Positions 25,480 through 33,760 of a DNA stretch of 62,606 nucleotides are shown here, one piece after another (the first letter of the stretch is position 1; each line of letters opens with the position of its first letter). A program made the position numbers and the translations under genes. Source of the DNA: Acidimicrobiales bacterium (GTDB taxonomy: Bacteria; Actinomycetota; Acidimicrobiia; Acidimicrobiales; Iamiaceae); contig JAUJNP010000014.1 in the NCBI GenBank assembly GCA_030448105.1, positions 26,299 to 88,904 of the forward strand, given 5' to 3'. A model generated the notes under the pieces. That model made no database searches. It worked only from the letters and a program-made list of their open reading frames with translations, and was not told the origin of the DNA.

Positions 25480-26748
25480 TCACCCATCGGCGGACATCTC
25501 CGACGTGGTGAAGTGTCGGTCGGCTGGCCGCCCGCGGCGGAAGCCGTCGGCGGCCGCCACATACCAGGATTCGAACGTGTCGGCGAGCTGGTCGACGTCG
25601 AAGAAGGTGGCAGTTATCTCGCCTTCCCGGATCAGGCGGCGCCGCAATGAGTCGTCCTGCGCGAGACGATGGATGGCACCGGCCAGCCCGGCGGCGTCTC
25701 CTGGCGAGAAGCGCAGGCAGTTCACCTCGTCGATCAGGAAGTCTCCAGAGCCGCCGACTCCGGTGCCCACGACGGGCACTCCGCAGGCCATCGCCTCCAG
25801 CGGAGTCAGCCCGAACGGTTCCTCCCACTCGCTCGGAAACACGAACACGTCGGCATCCCGGTAGCGCGCCGGCAGGGCAGATCGGCTCGAACGGTGGAGG
25901 CGTACCGCGGAACCGACGCCGAGGCCCTCGGCCAACGATCGCAATCTCGCCTGTTCGGCTTCGTCGCCCAATCCATCGAGCTCGATCACCGTTCCGCCCG
26001 GCAGCATCGGAAGCGACCGGATGAGCGTTTCCACGCCCTTGCGAGGATCGAACCGGCCCACGTACAGCACCCGCCACCGCCACGGAGGGGTCGAAGTCCG
26101 GGGTGTGAAGAGCATGCGGTCGATGCCGCTGTACACCACCGTCGAGTCCGGTACCTCCCACGGGCCGAAGCGCATCGCTCTCTGTCGAGTCGTCTCGCTG
26201 ATGAAGCAGACGGGGCCCGAGGTGCCGACATCGGGCGGCACCGTCGGGACACGCAGCACGGAACGGAGCCAGCGAGCCCTCGGGCCGAGTCGGCTGAGAA
26301 GGGCGGACCACTGGTCGAGGGACGTGCAGTAGGTGAGCCAGTCGTCGCAGACCGCGTACACCACCGGCACCTCCGCTTCGAGGACGGCGGTGACGATCCC
26401 GAGGGAGAAGGCGCCGACGTGCCAGATCGCCACCACGTCGGGCCGGGCCGCCTGCAGCGCAGCCGCGATCGCTCTCTGGTTGTCGCGCTCGACCTTCCAC
26501 CTCTGCCTCGGCGACGGCGCCCACAACTGGTCGTCGCGAAAGTACCGTCGGATCTCTCTCCGCACCGCGGGGGAGCTCTGTCGTTCCCGGATCGGCGTCG
26601 GCACGCCTGGTCGCCGTTCCTCCGACGTGAGCACGGTGACGTCGTGGCCCCGATCGGCGAGCCGAACCATCACGTCACGGCAGCTCACTTCGTAGCCTCC
26701 GGTGTGGTGGGGTGGGTAGGTGGCGGTGATGCAGAGGATGCGGGTCAC
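25480..26748 (-). CDS. GT4 family glycosyltransferase (paralogue of 28826)
   Basis: A 422-residue GT-B enzyme. YPPHHTGGYEVSCRDVMVRL near residue 11 is the glycine-rich N-terminal loop, WRVLYVGRFDPRKGVETLI begins the nucleotide-binding half, and FPSEWEEPFGLTPLEAMACG contains the E-x7-E motif. GTG start overlaps the upstream GT2 stop (GTGA), so the pair is coupled. It is clearly similar throughout to the GT4 at 28826-29983, indicating a duplicated GT2-GT4 pair. Confidence 0.88.
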   Translation of the reverse strand: MTRILCITATYPPHHTGGYEVSCRDVMVRLADRGHDVTVLTSEERRPGVPTPIRERQSSPAVRREIRRYFRDDQLWAPSPRQRWKVERDNQRAIAAALQAARPDVVAIWHVGAFSLGIVTAVLEAEVPVVYAVCDDWLTYCTSLDQWSALLSRLGPRARWLRSVLRVPTVPPDVGTSGPVCFISETTRQRAMRFGPWEVPDSTVVYSGIDRMLFTPRTSTPPWRWRVLYVGRFDPRKGVETLIRSLPMLPGGTVIELDGLGDEAEQARLRSLAEGLGVGSAVRLHRSSRSALPARYRDADVFVFPSEWEEPFGLTPLEAMACGVPVVGTGVGGSGDFLIDEVNCLRFSPGDAAGLAGAIHRLAQDDSLRRRLIREGEITATFFDVDQLADTFESWYVAAADGFRRGRPADRHFTTSEMSADG

Positions 26749-27725
26749 AGGACGAAGATGCGTGCCCGTACCGACTCCGCCACGGTCCCAGCGAACGCAC
26801 CGGCGTCGACCGCGACACGCTCGGCGAGCAGTGCCGCTTTGCGATGCCGCCGCGCCGGCGGCCGCTGCTCCCACAGGTACGGCACGGCCAACGCCAGCGC
26901 CACCTTCCGCCACGGACCGGCTACGACGCCGACCGCGCCGAGGACTGCGAGGGCGAACAGTGCATCGCGGCGGTGCATCGCCCACGGCCGCCAGAACCCC
27001 TCCTGGCGCAGCGCCGGGTACCGGGCGGCGATGCGGACCATGTTGCCCTCGAGGTAGCGCTGTCTCATGTGGTACCGCCACCCCCGCTCGCTGAGGTCGT
27101 GGCGCACCACGGCGTCGTCGGCGAAGGCGCGTTCCCAACCGGCCGCGAGCAACGCCCACCCGAGCGACGTCTCCTCGCCGTACCACCCGATGTCCTCGTC
27201 GAAGCCGCCAACCGCCTCCAGCGCCTCGCGTCGGAAGAAGAGGTTGCAGCCCTCGAACCAAGGCGACGGCCACCGGATGTCGCGGAACACCGTCCAATCG
27301 GTCCACGGGTAGGAGCCGGCGTCCACCGGCACGAGCGTGCGGCCCTGCACCACTCCGATGGACTTGTCCCAGCCGAGAAGAGCGACCCCCGATTCGAGCC
27401 ACTCGGGCTCGGGTTCGCAATCGTCATCGGTGAACGCCACCAGCGGCGCCCTCGAGGTCCGCCACGCGCGGTTGCGAGCCCCGGCCGGCCCTCGATTCTG
27501 CTCGAGGACGAGGGAGCGCAACCGGAGGGGCGAGGCGTCGGCGAGCGACCTGAGCACGCTCGGGGTCGTGTCTCCCGAGCCGTTGTCGACGACCACGATC
27601 TCGAACCGGTCAGCGGGATAGGTCTGCTTCTCCAGCGCGGCAACCAAACGGGGCAGCAGTTGCGGGCGTCGGTAGGTCGAGACGCAAACGACGACATCGG
27701 GCGCGTGCGGCGGCGTCTCGCTCAT
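26745..27725 (-). CDS. GT2 family glycosyltransferase
   Basis: A 326-residue GT-A enzyme: VVVCVSTYRRPQLLPRLVAA near residue 11, FEIVVVDNGSGDTTP, PLVAFTDDDCEPE as the metal site, and GEETSLGW as the base region. The C-terminal part includes hydrophobic stretches (DALFALAVLGAVGVVAG and KVALALAVPYL) that may associate with the membrane, and it ends ESVRARIFVL, resembling the tails of the GT2s at 13285 and 30008. Start ATG 27725; 45 bases separate it from a divergent GT4 gene. Confidence 0.86.
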   Translation of the reverse strand: MSETPPHAPDVVVCVSTYRRPQLLPRLVAALEKQTYPADRFEIVVVDNGSGDTTPSVLRSLADASPLRLRSLVLEQNRGPAGARNRAWRTSRAPLVAFTDDDCEPEPEWLESGVALLGWDKSIGVVQGRTLVPVDAGSYPWTDWTVFRDIRWPSPWFEGCNLFFRREALEAVGGFDEDIGWYGEETSLGWALLAAGWERAFADDAVVRHDLSERGWRYHMRQRYLEGNMVRIAARYPALRQEGFWRPWAMHRRDALFALAVLGAVGVVAGPWRKVALALAVPYLWEQRPPARRHRKAALLAERVAVDAGAFAGTVAESVRARIFVL

Positions 27726-27770
27726 CAGGGCCGGATTCTCGCGCTGATCGCTGCCGTACCGTTGGCCGCT

Positions 27771-28865
27771 GTGAAGGTGGCCATCACCCATCCCTACTCG
27801 TGGCCGGAGGTGCGGCGAGGGGCCGAACGCATCATCGTGGAGACGGCCCGCTCTCTCGTGCACCGGGGTCATGACGTCACCATCCTCTCCGCGGGACGGT
27901 CGGCCGGGAGGTCCGTGGAGGGCGGGATCCGGGTGCATCGGGTCCAGCGCCGCTTCGAGGACGGTGTCCGTCACGAGCGGTGGTTCGGAAAACGGATCGT
28001 GCCGCTCCTGGTCACGGGCCGCTACGACGTTGTCCACGCGTTCATGCCTCCGGACGCGGCGGCGGCCATACGCACCCGGCGCTTCGGCGGCCACCGCACG
28101 CTCTATGACGAGATGGGCATCCCTGTCCGGGACTGGTGGCGGGGCCAGCCCCACCACCGCGACCGGCTCAAGGTCGCCAGGGACGTGGACGTCTACGCCT
28201 GCATGTCCCGGTTCGCGGTCGAGGCGCTCGAGCGCACCTGCGGACGACGAGGGGCGCTCTTGCCGGGTGGCGTCCGCCTCACCGAGTTCCAGCCGGCGCC
28301 AGCGCGCGACCCGCGGCCCACGCTGCTGTTCTCCGGGGCCCTCGACGAGCCGCGGAAGGGCGTGGCGGTCCTTCTCGATGCGCTCTCCCTGGTCATCGAA
28401 AAGGAGCCCGAGGCGCAGCTCTGGCTCAGCGGGCCCGGAGACGCGAGATCCCTGCTGCTCAGCGCGCCCACCGCCGCCCGTTCTCGTACGACGGTGCTGC
28501 CGCTCGGCCAGCCCGGCGAGCAAGCCCGCCGCTATGGCGAGGCGTGGGCGACAGTGCTGCCATCGGTGAACGAGTCGTTCGGCATGGTGCTGATCGAGTC
28601 GCTGGCGTGCGGCACACCCCTCGTCGTCGCCGACCACTCGGCGCCGCCCGAACAGGTCACCGCCGCGACGGGATCCCTGTGCGCGCCTGGGGATGCAATT
28701 TCGCTGGCCGAGGCGATCCTGCGCACGCTCGGCCTCGCCCGCCGTCCCGGCACCGTGGCCGCCTGTCGTGCGCAGGCGTCGAAGTACGACTGGGATGCGG
28801 CGATCGCACCGCTCCTCGAGGAGCTCTACACCATGGAGCTCGGCACACCCGCCGCCTCAGCGTGA
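27771..28865 (+). CDS. GT4 family glycosyltransferase
   Basis: A 364-residue GT-B enzyme starting at GTG 27771 (MKVAITHPYSWPEVRRGAER). LLFSGALDEPRKGVAVLLDAL near residue 183 begins the nucleotide-sugar half; PSVNESFGMVLIESLACGTP holds the E-x7-E motif. The N-terminal loop RRGAER matches GT4s acting on lipid-linked acceptors. Its last 40 bases overlap the 3' end of the convergent GT4 gene at 28826. The frame is open far upstream only as antisense of the GT2 gene. Confidence 0.87.
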   Translation: MKVAITHPYSWPEVRRGAERIIVETARSLVHRGHDVTILSAGRSAGRSVEGGIRVHRVQRRFEDGVRHERWFGKRIVPLLVTGRYDVVHAFMPPDAAAAIRTRRFGGHRTLYDEMGIPVRDWWRGQPHHRDRLKVARDVDVYACMSRFAVEALERTCGRRGALLPGGVRLTEFQPAPARDPRPTLLFSGALDEPRKGVAVLLDALSLVIEKEPEAQLWLSGPGDARSLLLSAPTAARSRTTVLPLGQPGEQARRYGEAWATVLPSVNESFGMVLIESLACGTPLVVADHSAPPEQVTAATGSLCAPGDAISLAEAILRTLGLARRPGTVAACRAQASKYDWDAAIAPLLEELYTMELGTPAASA

Positions 28866-29983
28866 ACGTCGAGCAGCTCAGCAGCAAGGCGGTCGGTGCT
28901 GAGGGCCGCCGCTGTCTCGGAGCCTCCCGAGAGGATGGCCGAGCGGAGGGGCGCGTCGTTCGCCAGCGCGCTCACCGCCTCCGCCAGCGCCACCGCGTCC
29001 CCTGGCGGGTAGACCAGGCAGTTCTCCCGGTCGCGTAGGTACTCACCGGACCCGCCGGCGCCGGTGGCGACAACCGGCGTGCCGACTGCCATCGCCTCGA
29101 GCGGGACGATCCCGAACGGTTCCTGCCATTCGCTGGGGAACAGCAGGGCGTCGGCCTGCTGGTAACAGCTCGCCAGCTCGGATCGCGACCGCGCCGTGAT
29201 CGTCAATCGGTCAGCGACGCCGAGCGAGGCGGCCAGATCCTCGAGGTCGGCCCGAGCGCCCGATTCACCCCAGCCGACGAGGTCGAGGGTCGTCTCCGGT
29301 GGGAGCAGCGCCAGCGCACGCACTGCCGTCTGCACGCCCTTCTCGGGCGACAGGCGGCCAGCGTAGAGGAGGCGCCACCGCCAGGGACGCTCGTCGGGAG
29401 CAACGTCCACTGGGAACGCAATGTGGTCGACGCCGAGCCACACGACGCTGCTGTCCGGGAACGTCAGGCCGGTTCCCGCCTCCACTACGTGGCGCAGTGC
29501 AGCGCTGCAGAAGACCACTCTGCCCGGCACGGGCGCGGCGCGACGGCCGACGAACGGCGTGGGGTCGGCAGCGGGCGCGTACACAGGCCAGTGATCGCAC
29601 ACCACGCTCACGACCGGCACCCGCTGGTGGGCGAGCAGGTACACGAGGGCGAGCGAGAATCCTCCCGGATGCCAGAGGGACACGACGTCGGGCCGCACCT
29701 CGCGGAGCGCGCGCCGCAGTGACCAGAGGTCCCGGACCACGATCGGCGGAACCCTCTGCCGGCGAGGAAGCGACGAGCCCGGGGGGCCGCCGTAGAGGAG
29801 CGTCAGCTCCCGCCGTAGGCACGTCCCCGGAGGATCGGGGGCAACGACACCGGGCACCCGCGCCGCGCTGGTGAGCACGGCGACGTGATGGCCTCCGGCC
29901 GCCCATCTCGACAGCACGTCGTGGCAGGCGTTCTCGTAGCCGCCTATGGCGTGCGGCGGGTAGAGGCTGGACAGGGCAAGCAC
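28826..29983 (-). CDS. GT4 family glycosyltransferase (paralogue of 25480)
   Basis: A 385-residue GT-B enzyme. YPPHAIGGYENACHDVLSRW near residue 8, WRLLYAGRLSPEKGVQTAVRA, and FPSEWQEPFGIVPLEAMAVG mirror the GT4 at 25480. The GTG start at 29983 leaves a very short N-terminus (MLALSSLYPP); no better start is available because an upstream in-frame Ile-Arg precedes it. Only 24 bases separate it from the divergent GT2 at 30008. The 3' end overlaps the convergent gene by 40 bases. Confidence 0.86.
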   Translation of the reverse strand: MLALSSLYPPHAIGGYENACHDVLSRWAAGGHHVAVLTSAARVPGVVAPDPPGTCLRRELTLLYGGPPGSSLPRRQRVPPIVVRDLWSLRRALREVRPDVVSLWHPGGFSLALVYLLAHQRVPVVSVVCDHWPVYAPAADPTPFVGRRAAPVPGRVVFCSAALRHVVEAGTGLTFPDSSVVWLGVDHIAFPVDVAPDERPWRWRLLYAGRLSPEKGVQTAVRALALLPPETTLDLVGWGESGARADLEDLAASLGVADRLTITARSRSELASCYQQADALLFPSEWQEPFGIVPLEAMAVGTPVVATGAGGSGEYLRDRENCLVYPPGDAVALAEAVSALANDAPLRSAILSGGSETAAALSTDRLAAELLDVHAEAAGVPSSMV

Positions 29984-30007
29984 CCGGATTGAGGCACACT
30001 ACGGCAG

Positions 30008-31000
30008 ATGCCGACGCCGCCTTCGATCGCCGTGGTGGTGTCGACGTACAACCGCAGCGCCCTGCTGCCGCGGCTCGTCGCCGCACTCGCGGCGCAGCGC
30101 GACGCTCCCCCGTTCGAGGCCATCATCGTCGACGATTGTTCCGCCGACGACACGTGGGTGACCCTCCAAGGCCTGGTGTCTGACGCACCGTTTCCGTTGA
30201 CGATCGGGCGCACGCCCGAGAATTCGGGCCCGGCCACCGGGCGCAACATCGGCTGGCGGTCCACCTGTGCGCCGTTCGTCGCGTTCACCGACGACGACTG
30301 TGTCCCGCATCCGAGCTGGCTCGCGTCCATGGCCAAGGCCCTCGAGGAGGCCGACGTGGTCCAAGGTCTCACCGATGTCGATCCGAACTGGGAGGGGGGC
30401 AGAGGGCCCTTTGCCCGCGTCCAGGTCGTGGTCGAGTGGAGCGGGCTGTTCGACGGGTGCAACATGGGGTACCGCCGCCACGTGCTGGAACGGCTCGGGG
30501 GGTTCGACGAGCGTTACCGCCGCCCCTTCGGCGAAGACGTCGACCTCGGGTGGCGGGCCGTCGAGTCGGGCGCGACGACGGCGTGGGCACCGGATGCCAT
30601 GGTGATGCACGACGTCGAGACCACCGGTGACCGGATCGCCGATTGGGTGGTGTGGGTGAGGGACACCCGGCGCCGCCGTTACGCGCCACTCATGGTGAAG
30701 AGCCATCCCGGGTTGCGCGCCGCGATGCACCGGCGCTTGTTCTACACGCCCAGCCATCCCAGCACCTTGCTCGCCTTGGCCGGCCTCACTGCCCTCGCCG
30801 CGTCGCCCAGCTCGAGACGGCACTGGGCCGCAGCCGCCGCGATGTCCGCCCCTTACGTCTGGCGGCGCGGGGTCGTCGACCCCCGGCCGGCGCGAACCGT
30901 CTGGCTTCCTGTGGTCGTGCCTATGACGTTCGTCGGCGACCTGGCCGAGGTGTGGGCGATGGTGAAGGGCTCGATCCGGTACCGAACGCTGCTCCTCTAG
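30008..31000 (+). CDS. GT2 family glycosyltransferase
   Basis: A 330-residue GT-A enzyme: IAVVVSTYNRSALLPRLVAAL near residue 7, FEAIIVDDCSADDTW, PFVAFTDDDCVP for the metal site and FGEDVDLGWRA for the base. The C-terminal about 90 residues carry hydrophobic stretches and end VKGSIRYRTLLL, close to the tail of the GT2 at 13285. Its TAG stop shares the palindrome CTAG with the convergent sulfotransferase gene. Donor unknown. Confidence 0.87.
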   Translation: MPTPPSIAVVVSTYNRSALLPRLVAALAAQRDAPPFEAIIVDDCSADDTWVTLQGLVSDAPFPLTIGRTPENSGPATGRNIGWRSTCAPFVAFTDDDCVPHPSWLASMAKALEEADVVQGLTDVDPNWEGGRGPFARVQVVVEWSGLFDGCNMGYRRHVLERLGGFDERYRRPFGEDVDLGWRAVESGATTAWAPDAMVMHDVETTGDRIADWVVWVRDTRRRRYAPLMVKSHPGLRAAMHRRLFYTPSHPSTLLALAGLTALAASPSSRRHWAAAAAMSAPYVWRRGVVDPRPARTVWLPVVVPMTFVGDLAEVWAMVKGSIRYRTLLL

Positions 31001-31761
31001 CGTCCCTCATAAGAGCCCTCCCCGAGCCGGCCGCGGTGCGGCGTACTGGAGAGGACCTCGACCAACTCCTCATAGTTCAGGATCTGCGCTCGCAGCGGAA
31101 CCGTGCGCCGAAGCACATCCGCCGACACCGGGACAGGGTCCAGCTGGAGGAAGCGAAACACCCGATCGGCGGTGGCTTGGTGGCGCTCGGGGTCATGGAG
31201 GGCATCCTCGTAGCGCAGCGCGAGATGCGATCGGTCGCCGATGAGGCGCTCCACCTCCTGCGCGGTGTGCTCCGCCTGTTGGATGGCTTCAAGCACGCGT
31301 AGCGGGTCGAGATGAACCGGGGTGATTCCCCCCCCGGCCTCGCGGTGGTGCCAACGGCCGGTCTCGCCCGCGATGAGCGCGGACAATGCCTGGTGGACCG
31401 GGTTCTCACGGACGAGGGTGACGATCCGGCCGCCACGGTCGTGAAAGCGCCCGCACCAGCCTTCACGATCGGGAACCCCCTGCGTGATGAGCTGGGCCGG
31501 GTGGAGCGACCAACCCCAGGCCGCCGCCCCCGTAGCGGCAGCTCGTTTGGTCGCCCGAGCCAGCCTCCGGTCGGGGTCGGCGAACCGGCGAAGGGTCCGG
31601 GCGCCGGTCGCGTGCTGCCCGAACAACTCGTGATCACACGTCACTCGAGGGTGGGAATCGAGCAGGTTCAACAACAGGATGCTGCCCGCTCGCCCAGGCG
31701 TGAGGATGATGAATCTCAGGGGCACCGTGGCGCGCCGAGGGACGGCACGGCGGAGGATCAC
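30997..31761 (-). CDS. Sulfotransferase-like protein with altered PAPS loop
   Basis: A 254-residue P-loop protein. FIILTPGRAGSILLLNLLDSHP near residue 17 occupies the place of the 5'-phosphosulfate loop, but the usual Ser/Thr-Thr after Gly is Ser-Ile. IVTLVRENPVHQALSAL near residue 113 stands at the 3'-phosphate motif. The fold assignment is good; activity is less sure. GTG start overlaps the stop of the next sulfotransferase-like gene (GTGA), so the two are coupled and could act in sequence or as a pair. Confidence 0.72.
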   Translation of the reverse strand: MILRRAVPRRATVPLRFIILTPGRAGSILLLNLLDSHPRVTCDHELFGQHATGARTLRRFADPDRRLARATKRAAATGAAAWGWSLHPAQLITQGVPDREGWCGRFHDRGGRIVTLVRENPVHQALSALIAGETGRWHHREAGGGITPVHLDPLRVLEAIQQAEHTAQEVERLIGDRSHLALRYEDALHDPERHQATADRVFRFLQLDPVPVSADVLRRTVPLRAQILNYEELVEVLSSTPHRGRLGEGSYEGR

Positions 31762-32441
31762 CGTGGGGCGAGGTCCGGAACGCGAACGCCCAGGGCTTGC
31801 AGGCCGGATCTCAACTGGTCGGGGTTGGCGACCCGGCGCCAGAGTGCTTCCGTTGTCGGTGGCTCGGGCTCAGCCGGCGCCTCCCAGCCCGGAAGATCGA
31901 GGAACCTCGCAAGGCGGTCTGCGGTCGCCGAGCGGGCCTCGTTGTCGGTCAGATGGTCTTCGAACACGGCTTGGAGAGCGCCCGGCACCACCCCGTCGAG
32001 CCATTCCTTGGCGCGGCGGCCGTGGTCCGCATACACGGCGACCTCGTCGGCGTGGACGTAACCGGCGCGGCACGGGAGAAGCTCCCCGTGCCGTCCGCAC
32101 AGGGCGCGAGACAAGCCACTGTCCTCCTGACGACGACGTGAAAGCACCACGACCTTGACTCCGTCAGCACACAGGTCGCGTACGAACGCGGCCGGATCGA
32201 GGTCGTTCGTCAGCCAGAGGTCCGTGGGGTGCACCACCGCGCCATGGGCGCGATCGCCGTGAACTGCCCGACCTAGTACTCGGCGAAGGTGCGCCGCCGG
32301 GCGGCGATACGGAGCATCGAGCACCCGGCCCGAGCACCGAACCGCCCCACTGGCCGAGAGCAACCGGACCAGGACGCGCTCACCGGACCAGCAGCCGGTC
32401 AGGATGACGAAGGGCACCGGCGAGGAGCGGTGCCGCAACAT
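31758..32441 (-). CDS. Sulfotransferase-like protein, degenerate nucleotide loop
   Basis: A 227-residue protein starting at ATG 32441 (MLRHRSSPVPFVILTGCWSG). VILTGCWSGERVLVRLL fills the P-loop position but lacks the catalytic Lys/Arg-Ser-Gly-Thr pattern, and VKVVVLSRRRQEDSGLSRAL stands at the 3'-phosphate motif. The C-terminal ATADRLARFLDLPGW resembles the gene at 30997 (ATADRVFRFLQLDP), so the two are paralogues. It may be a regulatory or inactive partner, or bind an altered nucleotide. Upstream in the same frame lies the glycosyltransferase remnant, not part of this gene. Confidence 0.62.
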   Translation of the reverse strand: MLRHRSSPVPFVILTGCWSGERVLVRLLSASGAVRCSGRVLDAPYRRPAAHLRRVLGRAVHGDRAHGAVVHPTDLWLTNDLDPAAFVRDLCADGVKVVVLSRRRQEDSGLSRALCGRHGELLPCRAGYVHADEVAVYADHGRRAKEWLDGVVPGALQAVFEDHLTDNEARSATADRLARFLDLPGWEAPAEPEPPTTEALWRRVANPDQLRSGLQALGVRVPDLAPR

Positions 32442-32449
32442 CCGCAGAA

Positions 32450-32730
32450 GGGTAACTCGACACGCCTCCGGCCTTCGACGACTGGCCGCGGGTGAGGCAT
32501 CGGTCGCCGACGGCCCAGACGTTGGCAGCACCGCGCCGAGCACGGCGAGAGGTCGATGTCCAGCGGCGCGGTCGACCGGCCCGTAGTGGAGCGACCCGGT
32601 GAGCACCACCGCGGCCGCTCGGGAAGCGGCGCCCACGAGTAGCGGCCGGTGTCGACGCCGTTCGGCACGACCACCAGGCGTTCCCTGGCCGCCTCACCCA
32701 CGTCCTGCGACGTCCGAGCTCACTACTCAC
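32450..32730 (-). pseudogene. Remnant of a GT4 glycosyltransferase, broken over several frames
   Basis: The minus strand between this point and the rfbF stop encodes pieces of one GT4 enzyme in different frames: VGEAARERLVVVPNGVDTGRY (about 32640-32704), then AAVVLTGSLHYGPVDRA in the next frame (about 32575-32630), then possibly NVWAVGDRCLTRGQ in a third. They line up in order with SRLVTVPNGVDTDRY, ARIVMTGSLGYGPNLDGA and LAMVGRSPAPQV of the intact GT4 at 34582-35838. Both ends of the enzyme are missing, so this is a true fragment and not just a frameshift. It fills the about 290 bases between the sulfotransferase-like gene and rfbF. Confidence 0.7.
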
Positions 32731-32733
32731 CCC

Positions 32734-33453
32734 TCAGCGGGGCAGACCTCGAGAAGCCGGGAGGTCGAGCCAGGGACCGGGCCCGTCGGCGCACAGGGCG
32801 CTGAGGTCGAGGGCGTCCTTGTAGGTATCCATCGACTTCCAGAACCCACCGTGCCGGTAGGCGAAGAGCTGCCCCTTGTGGCCGAGCGCAGGAAGGACGT
32901 CGCGCTCCAGGTCCTCCCCGGGCCAACCTTCGAAGACCTCCCGGCTGAACACGAAGAACCCGGCATTGATGAGATGGTCGAGAAGCTTCGGTTTCTCCTT
33001 GAACTCGACCACGCGACCGTCGCCGGCCACGTCGATGGTCCCGTACTGCGATGGCAGGGGAACGGTGGTCAACGTGGCCAGCCGGCCGTGCCGCTGGTGG
33101 AAGCGGAGCAGGGTCTGGAGGTCGACGTTGCCGAGGCCGTCGCCGTAGGTGACGAAGAAGGTCTCGCCGACCAGGTCTGCGCACCGCGCCACCCGCCCAC
33201 CGGTGTTGGTGTCCTCCCCCGTGTCCACCACCTCCACCGCCCACTCGGACGGGAGGGTGGCAGCGAACTCCTCGAGCAACCGGATCTTGTATCCACCCGC
33301 GAGTATGAACTCGACGAAGCCCTGCTCGACGTACAGCTGCATGAGGTGGGCGAGCACCGGTTGGCGTCCGACCGCGAGAAGGGGCTTGGGCAGCTCCAAG
33401 GTGTGTGGGTACGCCCTGGTCCCCTTACCACCACACAGGATCACCGTCTTCAA
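32734..33453 (-). CDS. rfbF: Glucose-1-phosphate cytidylyltransferase
   Basis: A 239-residue nucleotidyltransferase. ILCGGKGTRAYP near residue 5 is the nucleotide-binding signature; DTGEDTNTGGRV near 77, FFVTYGDGLGNVDL near 98, EFKEKPKL and FWKSMDTYKD near 205 are diagnostic of RfbF rather than RfbA or GalU. It converts CTP and glucose-1-phosphate to CDP-glucose, the substrate of a 4,6-dehydratase such as the one at 1170. TTG start at 33453 (MKTVILCGG), overlapping the stop of a short upstream frame (TTGA). Confidence 0.9.
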   Translation of the reverse strand: MKTVILCGGKGTRAYPHTLELPKPLLAVGRQPVLAHLMQLYVEQGFVEFILAGGYKIRLLEEFAATLPSEWAVEVVDTGEDTNTGGRVARCADLVGETFFVTYGDGLGNVDLQTLLRFHQRHGRLATLTTVPLPSQYGTIDVAGDGRVVEFKEKPKLLDHLINAGFFVFSREVFEGWPGEDLERDVLPALGHKGQLFAYRHGGFWKSMDTYKDALDLSALCADGPGPWLDLPASRGLPR

Positions 33454-33635
33454 GTACGCCCGATCTCCCGCCCGACGAGCGACCTGCCGCGGTGCGGGCC
33501 GCCATCGTCTGAGCCATCCACACGCCCGAGGCAGGCGCCGACCACCGCCAGACAGTCGGGGAGGAACTCCGAGCGTTCCTTGGTGGCGCCCACCACGGAC
33601 ACCGATGGACGTTGGACTCCGACCGGTGCGGTCAT
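33450..33635 (-). CDS. Short open frame upstream of rfbF, doubtful
   Basis: A 61-codon frame from ATG 33635 that overlaps the rfbF TTG (TTGA). The product (MTAPVGVQRPSVSVVGATK at its start) has no recognised family. It could be a coupled leader, a remnant of another gene, or chance. Otherwise the 307 bases between rfbF and the gene at 33761 hold nothing I can name; they must contain the divergent promoters. Confidence 0.25.
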   Translation of the reverse strand: MTAPVGVQRPSVSVVGATKERSEFLPDCLAVVGACLGRVDGSDDGGPHRGRSLVGREIGRT

Positions 33636-33760
33636 CGGCGCGCCGGCGCGTCGTCTCTTCTCACTCGATCAGTGTCGCAGGCTGGCGGTCGGCAAAGCGC
33701 GCTCCTTGCGCGCCGGCTGCCGGCCCGTTCGTGGACCTCGCTCGATACAGTCCACCGACG

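Noticed and set aside
32442..32733. Reading the 292-residue frame 31758-32636 as one long sulfotransferase
   Set aside because: Its first 65 residues match a GT4 segment and not a sulfotransferase; the ATG at 32441 gives a natural start.
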